39,873 nucleotides of DNA, taken from contig CANLRN010000038.1 in assembly GCA_947493495.1 (NCBI GenBank), forward strand, positions 1 through 39,873, in the 5' to 3' direction. Below, piece by piece: positions 33,036 through 39,873 of this stretch; position 1 is the stretch's first letter; the number at the start of each line of letters is the position of its first letter. The notes beneath the pieces were generated by a model. It was not told the DNA's origin. It was given only the letters and a program-made list of their open reading frames with translations, and did not search any database. Source of the stretch: an uncultured Aquimarina sp. Its GTDB lineage: Bacteria; Bacteroidota; Bacteroidia; Flavobacteriales; Flavobacteriaceae. Both the position numbers and the translations under genes were made by a program.

Positions 33036-34158
33036 ATATTCTATTTCGTTTACTTTAATAACGGTTACCATATTAATTTTAGTTTTTTCTTGTAACTCTT
33101 CAGACAAAGACAAAACAATTAATTTAAAATGGAATAAATCTTACCCTACGGACACGTTTACCAAAAATATAATAGCGCTAAAATGGTGTTTGTCTTTTCT
33201 AGGGTCAGATTTAGCATCTGATACTATTACAAAAGGAATCGCTACTACAAATCAAAAGATTATTTCTCTAAACCTAAACCAACTTAAGTTTGATAAAAAG
33301 GCTTCTAGATATCTGCAAAAACTAAATTCTAAGCTAAAAAAAACTGAAGAATATCAAAAGAATAATTCTGTTGATTTAGGAAGATATATAGCGCTTACGA
33401 TTGGTAGTTCATATCATTATTACAGAATCGTTGATATACCTAGAAAACTTGAAGATTATAATTCATTATATGTTTTCGATTCTATACATGGTTATATAGA
33501 TAATTCTAGTGTGTCTCTTGTAGATAGAATAGTTTCATTTTCGAAATATAACTCTCGAAAAGAACAGGCTTATATATCCGCAGAAGTAGATTCTATAACT
33601 AAAGAGATATATGAGTTTGAAACTTTAGAAGTAATGTATAATGGGCAACTAAAATTTGGAATTTATGATCGTAATGGAAATTTAAAAGATGCTGCTGATC
33701 ATCAAATTACAAAAGCAGGAAAACCAGCAAAATGTATATGGTGTCATGAAACTGGTATCCAACCTATGTTTAGAAAACAAAAAGATCATAATGGATATTT
33801 TTCCTTTCAAAAATTACAAGATACTTTAAGCCTCTATAATAAACGACTTAGATCCTATCAGGACAGTATATGGAAAGATAAAGAAATAAGAAATAAAAGG
33901 TTGCATACCGAAATGGAAATATCCTATATCGCTTTCATGGAACCTTCTGCAGAACATCTATCTAATGAATGGGGTATGACTATCGAAGAAGTACAAACCA
34001 AATTACATAACCTTGATACACATAGACATCACGAATTTGATTTTCTGGGTGATTTATACCATAGAAAAGAGATAGATACGCTAGGGCCTTGGAAGGTACT
34101 AGAGGTTTCTGAATATATTAGAGAAAAATCAACTAATGAGATCAATCATATAAACTAA
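33016..34158 (+). CDS. Heme-c lipoprotein of unknown function
   Basis: A 380-residue protein with a long hydrophobic N-terminus ending VFSC (Cys26, possible lipobox). It has one c-type heme motif, CIWCH at 240-244 (PAKCIWCHETGIQPMF), with methionine 251 as a possible axial ligand. The remainder is charged and mostly helical and matches no family I recognise. A conserved-looking segment EMEISYIAFMEPSAEHLSNEWG lies near 293-315. It starts within the end of the GT-C gene and is followed by GT2 after 1 bp, so it belongs to the glycan operon. A single-heme lipoprotein there may act in electron supply or redox sensing, but that is speculation. Confidence 0.7.
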   Translation: MKYQKYKYSISFTLITVTILILVFSCNSSDKDKTINLKWNKSYPTDTFTKNIIALKWCLSFLGSDLASDTITKGIATTNQKIISLNLNQLKFDKKASRYLQKLNSKLKKTEEYQKNNSVDLGRYIALTIGSSYHYYRIVDIPRKLEDYNSLYVFDSIHGYIDNSSVSLVDRIVSFSKYNSRKEQAYISAEVDSITKEIYEFETLEVMYNGQLKFGIYDRNGNLKDAADHQITKAGKPAKCIWCHETGIQPMFRKQKDHNGYFSFQKLQDTLSLYNKRLRSYQDSIWKDKEIRNKRLHTEMEISYIAFMEPSAEHLSNEWGMTIEEVQTKLHNLDTHRHHEFDFLGDLYHRKEIDTLGPWKVLEVSEYIREKSTNEINHIN

Positions 34159-34159
34159 C

Positions 34160-34900
34160 ATGCTGAACTCTAAAAAAATAGTAGTCATTCTTCCTGCCTA
34201 TAATGCAGAAAAAACGCTACAAAAAACATATAATGAAATTCCTTTTGATATTGTTGATGATGTTATTTTAACAGATGATTTTAGTTCCGACAAAACCGTT
34301 TCTTTAGCAAAAAAAATAGGAATTGATCATATTATTGAACATCAAAAAAATATAGGATATGGAGGCAATCAAAAATCTTGTTACACCAAAGTTCTAGAGA
34401 TAGATGCTGATATAATAGTCATGTTACACCCAGACTATCAGTATACTCCTAAACTAATCCCTTCTATGGTTTATTTAATTGCTAATGATGTTTATGATGT
34501 GGTTTTAGGCTCGAGAATTATAGGAAAAGGAGCTATCAAAGGAGGAATGCCAATGTACAAGTATATAGCGAATAGAATACTAACCTTGTTTCAAAACATA
34601 TTGATCAATCAAAAACTATCAGAATATCATACTGGATACAGATGTTTTTCTAAAGAAGCATTATTAAAAATAAATTTTAAAGAAAACTCCGATGATTTCA
34701 TTTTTGACAATGAGATGTTAGCCCAATTTTGCTTTCATAATCTTCGTTTAGGTGAGGTTTCCTGTCCTACCAAATACTTTAAGGAAGCTTCTTCTATAAA
34801 TTTTAAAAGAAGCGTTACATATGGACTCGGTGTAATCAGGGTTTCTATTAGCTATTTTTTGCATCGAAATAAGATCTTAAAATCCAATTTATTTAAATAA
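34160..34900 (+). CDS. GT2 family glycosyltransferase (polyprenyl-phosphate sugar synthase-like)
   Basis: A 246-residue protein with a GT-A fold. VVILPAYNAEKTL opens the nucleotide-binding region, VILTDDFSSDKT holds the first acidic motif, and MLHPDYQYTP takes the DxD position. HTGYRCFSKEALL is the acceptor-side motif common in dolichol-phosphate mannosyltransferase-like enzymes. No transmembrane helix is clear beyond a hydrophobic stretch near the end. It probably makes a polyprenyl-phosphate sugar on the cytoplasmic face, feeding the membrane GT-C and GT87-like enzymes next to it. It abuts the heme lipoprotein gene by 1 bp and overlaps the GT87-like gene by 1 bp. Confidence 0.85.
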   Translation: MLNSKKIVVILPAYNAEKTLQKTYNEIPFDIVDDVILTDDFSSDKTVSLAKKIGIDHIIEHQKNIGYGGNQKSCYTKVLEIDADIIVMLHPDYQYTPKLIPSMVYLIANDVYDVVLGSRIIGKGAIKGGMPMYKYIANRILTLFQNILINQKLSEYHTGYRCFSKEALLKINFKENSDDFIFDNEMLAQFCFHNLRLGEVSCPTKYFKEASSINFKRSVTYGLGVIRVSISYFLHRNKILKSNLFK

Positions 34901-36486
34901 TGGAACGTTTATACAAACATACATTATGGATTTACATTTTACCAATTATAGTATTTAGTATCTATTATTTAATTAAATCATACTGGTTTTTACCACATGA
35001 TTTTGCCAACTATTATTTTGGCGCTTATTTTCTTGAACACGGTGTTTTCTCTTCAATCATATATGATCCCGTTTGGTTTAATCAAAATATATTCGAAGTT
35101 CAAAAAGATGTTTTTGCAAGTTATGCGCCAAATACGCCATTCTTGGCACTGTTCTTCTGGCCTTTAACTTTAGTAAGTTTTAGCACGGCAAAGCTTCTTT
35201 TTAATATAACTAGCCTTCTTTTATTTGGTTATGCTTTGCGAAATTTATTCGATGAATATAAGATCCCATATATCCATTACCTTACTGTTTTTTTACTGTT
35301 TTTTTTTCCTATAAAAAACAACATTCTTTTTGGGCAGCTCTATTTGTTACTTTTCTTTTTAATCTCTGAAGGGTTTTTAGCGTATAAAAAAAATTATTAT
35401 TATAAGATGGGAGGGTTATGGGGATTGGCCATTCTTTTAAAAATCTTTCCAATCCTATTTTTTGCCTTCTTACTCCTTAGAAAAAAAATTAAAGGGCTTA
35501 TAATTCTTGTAGTATGCTCCGTTGCTTTACTAGGTATTTCTGTTTATATAAATGGTATTGATTCTTGGGCTTTTTTCTTCCAAAATATACTCCCCAAAGC
35601 AAGTAAAGGTGAAATATCTGGAGAGTTCATAAAAAACTACCAATCTATTTTGATGTTTTTAAAACATGTTTTTGTAGTCCATCAAACAAAAAACCCATTT
35701 CCATTAATTGATAATTCTTATTATTACCACTTTTTCCTTTTGGTATCTAAAATCATTCTGGTAGGATACGGATTTTACTTTAGTTTTAAGAACAATTCTT
35801 CTCTACAGACATTTTCTTATTGGATATTAATAACTTATTTATTGTCACCTTATGGAAGTAATTATAGCAGTGTTTTATTACTATTTATTGTAATCCATTT
35901 ATTTTCTAATAATTTTTCTTTTAAGAACAAATACAAATTTGGTATCCTTTTCTTACTATTTTTAATCAGCAACTTACCGATACAATATCTTTTTGACTTC
36001 CCTATCCCGATATCTTTTTTAAAATTATTTCTATTTATAATTTTATGGTCAGTTCTAATTTTTAAAGAGCAAATTTCATATAAACTCCATATAACCATAG
36101 GCAGCATTGCTCTTATGATAAGCTTATTTGTTACCAATCTATCGCAACAAAACTCTACAATCTTATCTGATAATAGAAATACACTTATTATTAAACAACA
36201 ATCTATTATTTATGATTACAGTATTACAAATGGATATCTGGTTTATAAATATTGGTCAGAAAAAGGAAGCCAAACAAAAAAAACTGAATATAAGGTTACA
36301 TCTATAAATTATGATAATGTCTATGTGAAAGATAAGAATGTTTACTATTTAGATAAACAACTAACAGATAATACTGCCAATAAGTTAAAACCAGCTATTG
36401 TAAATGGAGACACATTAATCTATCTTTCGGATTATAAAAGAGGGGTTGGTTTTTATAATTTTCAGAAAATAATGATCAATAACTAA
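34900..36486 (+). CDS. GT87-like (DUF2029) membrane glycosyltransferase with extra C-terminal domain
   Basis: A 528-residue integral membrane protein with about 10 hydrophobic segments to residue ~415. The first loop HDFANYYFGAYFLEHG (D34 likely catalytic), NTPFLALFFWPLTLVSFSTAKLLFN and the GLAILLKIFPILFF motif are typical of GT87 polyprenol-phosphate mannosyltransferases (PimE-like). Past about residue 415 there is a soluble tail of about 110 residues rich in tyrosine and beta-strand patterns (YDYSITNGYLVYKYW, NVYVKDKNVYYLD). That tail is not usual for GT87 and probably faces the periplasm. It likely adds a further sugar to the lipid-linked product. It is followed after 9 bp by the ABC exporter. 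Confidence 0.78.
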   Translation: MERLYKHTLWIYILPIIVFSIYYLIKSYWFLPHDFANYYFGAYFLEHGVFSSIIYDPVWFNQNIFEVQKDVFASYAPNTPFLALFFWPLTLVSFSTAKLLFNITSLLLFGYALRNLFDEYKIPYIHYLTVFLLFFFPIKNNILFGQLYLLLFFLISEGFLAYKKNYYYKMGGLWGLAILLKIFPILFFAFLLLRKKIKGLIILVVCSVALLGISVYINGIDSWAFFFQNILPKASKGEISGEFIKNYQSILMFLKHVFVVHQTKNPFPLIDNSYYYHFFLLVSKIILVGYGFYFSFKNNSSLQTFSYWILITYLLSPYGSNYSSVLLLFIVIHLFSNNFSFKNKYKFGILFLLFLISNLPIQYLFDFPIPISFLKLFLFIILWSVLIFKEQISYKLHITIGSIALMISLFVTNLSQQNSTILSDNRNTLIIKQQSIIYDYSITNGYLVYKYWSEKGSQTKKTEYKVTSINYDNVYVKDKNVYYLDKQLTDNTANKLKPAIVNGDTLIYLSDYKRGVGFYNFQKIMINN

Positions 36487-36495
36487 ACTATAAAC

Positions 36496-38181
36496 ATGCT
36501 GGAGTTTTATAAAATTTTGATCCGAACTAAACGTGTACTCCCTAAAAGGTATAAAAAAACCTCAATTCAATTTTTTGTCCTTTCTTTTATCCTTTTAGTG
36601 TTAGATGTGTTTTCTGTATTTTTACTAATCCCCTTAATCATTTCTTTATTAGATCAGAATAGCTCTTTTAACGTATTGCCTTTTTTCGCATTAGAAATAA
36701 ACAGATTATCATTAGTAAGTATCGTTATAGTATTCTTTTTAATAAAAAATTATATTGCTATTCTAATAAATAGATTTCAAACAAAAACAGCATATAATTT
36801 AGGAGCTCTCTATTCTTTATCACTCTCCAAACATTACTTGCTAGGGAACTATAGTGTGTTTAAACAACAAAAAAAATCAACGATCATAAAGGATATCATT
36901 TTTGTAGCAAATGACTTTGTCGGAAATGTTCTCTTGTCTATAAATACAATTATATCAGAAACGACCTTATTATTAATTCTTGGCAGCATTGGGGTATTTT
37001 ATAGCTACAGCATAACTATTTCAATCATTATTATATTAGGGATTATCGTTTTTATTTATAAACGATATAACCAAAAAGATATTGATAAAATTAATGAGAC
37101 ACGTTCTTCAGATTTTGACAATAATATCAGTAATTTAACGAATTTATTAAATGGATATTTATCAATAAAATCTTCTAATTTACTAACTCATTTTCTGGAA
37201 AAATTCAATGTTTCAAATAAAAAACTAAATCAAAGCTACGCTATATTACAATCCAAAAGGTTGAATAGCTCGCGACAAACCGAAATCATATTGGTTTTCT
37301 TAGTGTGTTTCATTTTTATTTCAATTCATACTTTCTCTTTAGGAGGAGTCACTCCTATTGTCTTTTTATCTGTTTTTGCTTCTTTACTTTTTAAATCGAT
37401 TCCATCGGTAAATCGTTTAAATATAGCATTGACGAATCTAAAGGCTAATATCTATACTCTAGATATTATTGAAAAACGAACTAAAGAAAACACCAAAATC
37501 GAAACATCAGAGTCATCTATTATTTTTAAAAACAACATTACATTTAAGGATATTTCTTTTTCTTATGATAATGAAAAAGAGCTTTTTAACAATCTTAACT
37601 TCACTATAGACAAAGGTCAATTTATTGCTATATCTGGAGATTCTGGAATCGGAAAAACTACTTTACTAAATATCATCGCTAAATTAATTAACCCAACAGC
37701 TGGTGAAATTTTTGTTGACGATACTAAAATTACAGAAGAAAATAAGTATGACTTTTTTTGTCTTTTTACCTATCTAACTCAAAGACCTTTTATTTACGAA
37801 GGCAGCATTCTAGATAATTTAACCTTATCTAAAAAACAACATGATATTCAAAAGATAAATGAACTACTAAAAATTTTCAAAATCCAGAAAACCATAGAAC
37901 AATTTCCTGATCAATTAGAAACCTATATTGGATCAGACGGGACTAATCTTTCAGGGGGGCAACTACAACGAATATGTATTATCAGAGCGATTCTTAGCAA
38001 ACCAGAGATTTTAATTTTAGATGAAGCAACAAACAATTTAGATAGAGAAACTGAAATTGAAGTTTTACAATTTCTTAAATCTTTTACAGTTGAAAATAAC
38101 ATCACTATTATTTTGGTTTCTCATCACATAACGAATACCATAAATCTATATGATCAAATCATCGAATTAAAGAATAACTAA
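36496..38181 (+). CDS. ABC exporter, fused permease and ATPase
   Basis: A 561-residue half-transporter. An N-terminal six-helix permease (about 25-310) precedes an ATPase domain: Walker A GDSGIGKT (381-388), signature LSGGQ (485-489), Walker B ILILDE (505-510), switch H543 (VSHH). It should act as a homodimer and flip or export a lipid-linked glycan or a small product, like MsbA or PglK. The ATP-site residues are intact. It lies between glycosyltransferase genes with a 9-bp gap before and a 1-bp overlap after, so it is an operon member and probably moves the operon's product across the inner membrane. Confidence 0.93.
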   Translation: MLEFYKILIRTKRVLPKRYKKTSIQFFVLSFILLVLDVFSVFLLIPLIISLLDQNSSFNVLPFFALEINRLSLVSIVIVFFLIKNYIAILINRFQTKTAYNLGALYSLSLSKHYLLGNYSVFKQQKKSTIIKDIIFVANDFVGNVLLSINTIISETTLLLILGSIGVFYSYSITISIIIILGIIVFIYKRYNQKDIDKINETRSSDFDNNISNLTNLLNGYLSIKSSNLLTHFLEKFNVSNKKLNQSYAILQSKRLNSSRQTEIILVFLVCFIFISIHTFSLGGVTPIVFLSVFASLLFKSIPSVNRLNIALTNLKANIYTLDIIEKRTKENTKIETSESSIIFKNNITFKDISFSYDNEKELFNNLNFTIDKGQFIAISGDSGIGKTTLLNIIAKLINPTAGEIFVDDTKITEENKYDFFCLFTYLTQRPFIYEGSILDNLTLSKKQHDIQKINELLKIFKIQKTIEQFPDQLETYIGSDGTNLSGGQLQRICIIRAILSKPEILILDEATNNLDRETEIEVLQFLKSFTVENNITIILVSHHITNTINLYDQIIELKNN

Positions 38182-39074
38182 TGAAGTTTAGTATTATTAC
38201 TATAACATACAATAGAGCTCATTTGATAACAAATACTATTTCTAGCGTATTGAGACAAAGTTATGAGAATTATGAGCACATCATTATTGATGATGGCTCT
38301 ACGGATAATACTCACCTTATCATTGAAAATTTTAAGGACGATAGATTAAAATATTATAAATATAAAAAGAGTAAACATAGAAGTTTCTTAAGAAATGAAG
38401 GGATACGAAAATCATCTGGTGATATTATTTGTGTGCTTGATTCCGATGATATCTGGAAAGAAAATAAATTATCGCAACTATTTGGTTTATTCAATAAAGG
38501 ACAACATATCAATTTTATTTTTCATAATGTAAGTATACTACGAGCAGATAAGATATTTATTTCCAATATTTATACATTTAAAAAAGACTTTTTCCGAAGT
38601 ATTCTTAAAGAAATATTATGTAATAAAGTATTACCTTATCCTTTTTATAGTTTTAAACGGTCTATACTAGAAGAAATAGATCTTTATGATGAAAATATGA
38701 TTGATGGGCAACATGATTTTTTCTTAAGAACTGCTTCAAAACACCCCTTTTATTACTGCTCTAAGGTGTTATCTTATAAAATCGAACATAATACTAATAT
38801 ATCTAAGAATCATAGGGTATCAGCATTAAAAAACTATATAATTACTTTAAAGAAACTATTCGAAAATAAAGTAATAACAGAAAATGAATATAAAGAATAT
38901 AAAAGTAAAGTATATTATAAAATAGCTCAGTTTTTTATAAAAAAAGGAGATTCACAACAGGCAAAAGAATTTCTAAACAAAACATCAAAACTAACCTCTT
39001 GGCACAAAAAAGATTATCTAAAAGCACAAATACTTAAACTCAGACTCAATTATAAATTTATTACAAACAAATAA
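38181..39074 (+). CDS. GT2 family glycosyltransferase (cell-surface glycan type)
   Basis: A 297-residue protein with a GT-A domain. SIITITYNRAHLI, IIDDGSTDNT (35-44) and VLDSDDIW (85-92, with the DxD-type metal motif) are intact. It also has the acceptor motif GQHDFFLRTA near 170-180. The C-terminal ~90 residues are helical and basic. It resembles enzymes that build O-antigen or capsule repeat units. It begins within the last base of the ABC exporter gene. The donor sugar is unknown. Confidence 0.9.
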   Translation: MKFSIITITYNRAHLITNTISSVLRQSYENYEHIIIDDGSTDNTHLIIENFKDDRLKYYKYKKSKHRSFLRNEGIRKSSGDIICVLDSDDIWKENKLSQLFGLFNKGQHINFIFHNVSILRADKIFISNIYTFKKDFFRSILKEILCNKVLPYPFYSFKRSILEEIDLYDENMIDGQHDFFLRTASKHPFYYCSKVLSYKIEHNTNISKNHRVSALKNYIITLKKLFENKVITENEYKEYKSKVYYKIAQFFIKKGDSQQAKEFLNKTSKLTSWHKKDYLKAQILKLRLNYKFITNK

Positions 39075-39106
39075 TATCAATTTATGATGACAAAAACAGA
39101 CCTCAA

Positions 39107-39448
39107 GTGATTCAACTAATTAAGAAAGTTAAACATTTATTGAGTTTGCACCAGTATGCGAATAAGAAGTTTTATGCTCAACTTATTCGTCCAAATGATA
39201 TATGTTTTGATATTGGCGCTAACAAAGGTGTAAAAAGTAAACTTTTTTTATCCCTAGGAGCCAAGATAATCGCTTTTGAACCACAATCTGCCTGCCACAT
39301 GTATCTTGACAATATTAAGCATCATAATTTTCAATATCATAAATATGCAGTAGGGAGTACTAACGAGTCCAAAGAACTTAAACTCGGAAGCCATATTGAG
39401 GTAGCAACTTGTATGCCTCCGAGCAACTACACTGTAGTTTTTTCTTGA
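39107..39448 (+). pseudogene. FkbM family methyltransferase, disrupted by IS66
   Basis: The first ~100 residues of a FkbM-type SAM-dependent methyltransferase: FYAQLIRPNDICFDIGANKGVKSKLF carries motif I (DIGANKG), and IIAFEPQ follows as motif II. Family members are usually 230-280 residues. Here homology stops near EVAT, about 39410, where IS66-type sequence begins, and the frame then runs out at 39446-39448. The start is taken as GTG 39107. An ATG pair at 39084/39087 opens only a short frame that stops at 39108-39110, so the true start is uncertain. Truncated product is probably inactive. In an intact relative it would add an O-methyl group to the operon's glycan (inference). Confidence 0.8.
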
Positions 39449-39873
39449 TATCCCGGCAAGAGTTCCTCTAGTTTTTGTATGCTATGATCTGGTATTTGTT
39501 GTAGGGTGTTTTCTAGCCATTCTCGGGGATTTATATTTTGCATTTTACAGCTTCCAAAGAAAGAGTATAGCATAGCGGCATTTTGGGCTGCTTTATGTGA
39601 TCCGCAGAACAGGTAATTTTTTCTACCGATTGCCATAGGTCGGATGGCGTTTTCGATTCGATTATTATCGAGTTCTATCCTCCCGTCTTCAAAGATGGCT
39701 TCCAGTTTTGGGTATTGATTCACAAAATAGGTCATCGCCTTACCAATAGGGCTTTTGGGTAATACCTTAAATTGTTCTTGTTCGATCCACGTTTTGATTT
39801 GTGCAAGTAGCGGCTTGATTTTCTTATTTCTTAATGCCTTTCTTTGCTGAAAATCGTCTGGTGTTTCTTCTTT
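39411..39873 (-). mobile_element. IS66 family insertion sequence, left end (partial)
   Basis: The 39427-39873 reading frame is an IS66 transposase end. Its inferred terminus is GTATGCCTCC at 39411, where the FkbM reading stops. IS66 elements typically begin GTA and make 8-bp target duplications. The candidate duplicated target is AGCAACTT (39403-39410); its second copy would lie beyond the right edge. The exact boundary is an inference. Confidence 0.72.
39427..39873 (-). CDS. tnpC: IS66 family transposase (TnpC), C-terminal part
   Basis: Open from the right edge on the minus strand to a TAG at 39427-39429, about 148 codons. It includes the family's catalytic C-terminal region, with the RIELDNNRIENAIRPMAIGR segment (the last acidic residue of the DDE triad) and NYLFCGSHKAAQNAAMLYSF, and ends with a LEELLPGYQ-type tail. 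The first two-thirds of the protein lies outside the window, so completeness is unknown. IS66 elements carry tnpA and tnpB upstream of tnpC; these would also be off the edge. Confidence 0.93.
   Translation of the reverse strand, partial: KEETPDDFQQRKALRNKKIKPLLAQIKTWIEQEQFKVLPKSPIGKAMTYFVNQYPKLEAIFEDGRIELDNNRIENAIRPMAIGRKNYLFCGSHKAAQNAAMLYSFFGSCKMQNINPREWLENTLQQIPDHSIQKLEELLPGYQEKTTV

Noticed and set aside
1..39873. tRNA, rRNA or riboswitch genes, including a cobalamin riboswitch before the B12 radical SAM operon
   Set aside because: No cloverleaf, rRNA-like segment or B12-box-like sequence was seen by eye in the intergenic regions, including 26684-26981. A covariance-model search (Rfam/Infernal) would be decisive.

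Overview
The window looks like chromosomal DNA from a marine member of the Flavobacteriaceae (Bacteroidota), probably Aquimarina-like. The DNA is AT-rich. Seven secreted proteins, one of them a broken gene, end in type IX secretion (T9SS) type A sorting domains. Shine-Dalgarno sites are not evident, several genes carry the Bacteroidota -7 box TAnnTTTG, and a DUF5777 porin-like gene and an IS66 element are present. The genus is an inference from these traits; no rRNA or tRNA gene is present to confirm it.

Region 1 (1-4200): the tail of an unidentified gene, a leftward MATE efflux pump, then a rightward GH16 polysaccharidase with three fascin-like modules. A 22-bp direct repeat flanks the GH16 gene, and a 121-bp hairpin element follows it.

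Region 2 (4238-23633) is a leftward cellulose/polysaccharide-degradation locus. In genomic order it holds: a small binding protein without a catalytic domain; a nucleoside-hydrolase-like protein with several binding modules; a GH5-Ig-CBM3 enzyme; a broken gene; a 1733-residue GH5-GH48 double enzyme; and a GH9-CBM3c endoglucanase. Clear hairpin terminators follow most of the genes, so they are probably transcribed separately. The three cellulases share 12 near-identical copies of a ~105-residue module and three copies of a second ~130-residue module that may bind carbohydrate. GH48, GH9-CBM3c and GH5-CBM3 together form the classic toolkit for crystalline cellulose known from clostridia and actinobacteria, here fitted with T9SS tails. 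No SusC/SusD pair or sensor-regulator is present, so this is not a standard PUL.

Region 3 (24375-26683): a leftward DUF5777 beta-barrel plus OB-fold pair, divergent from a rightward heme-c lipoprotein and a YceI-family protein.

Region 4 (26982 to about 39410) is a tightly packed rightward operon. It encodes a nucleotidyltransferase, two B12-binding radical SAM enzymes around a class I methyltransferase, a multi-spanning GT-C-like protein, a second heme-c lipoprotein, two GT2 glycosyltransferases, a GT87-like membrane glycosyltransferase, an ABC exporter and a FkbM methyltransferase. The set suggests making, methylating and exporting a lipid-linked glycan or glycolipid of unknown structure. 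An IS66-family element interrupts the FkbM gene at about 39411 and runs off the right edge.

The best candidates for something undescribed are the GH5-GH48 fusion with its homogenised repeat modules and the B12-radical-SAM/glycosyltransferase/heme-lipoprotein operon.
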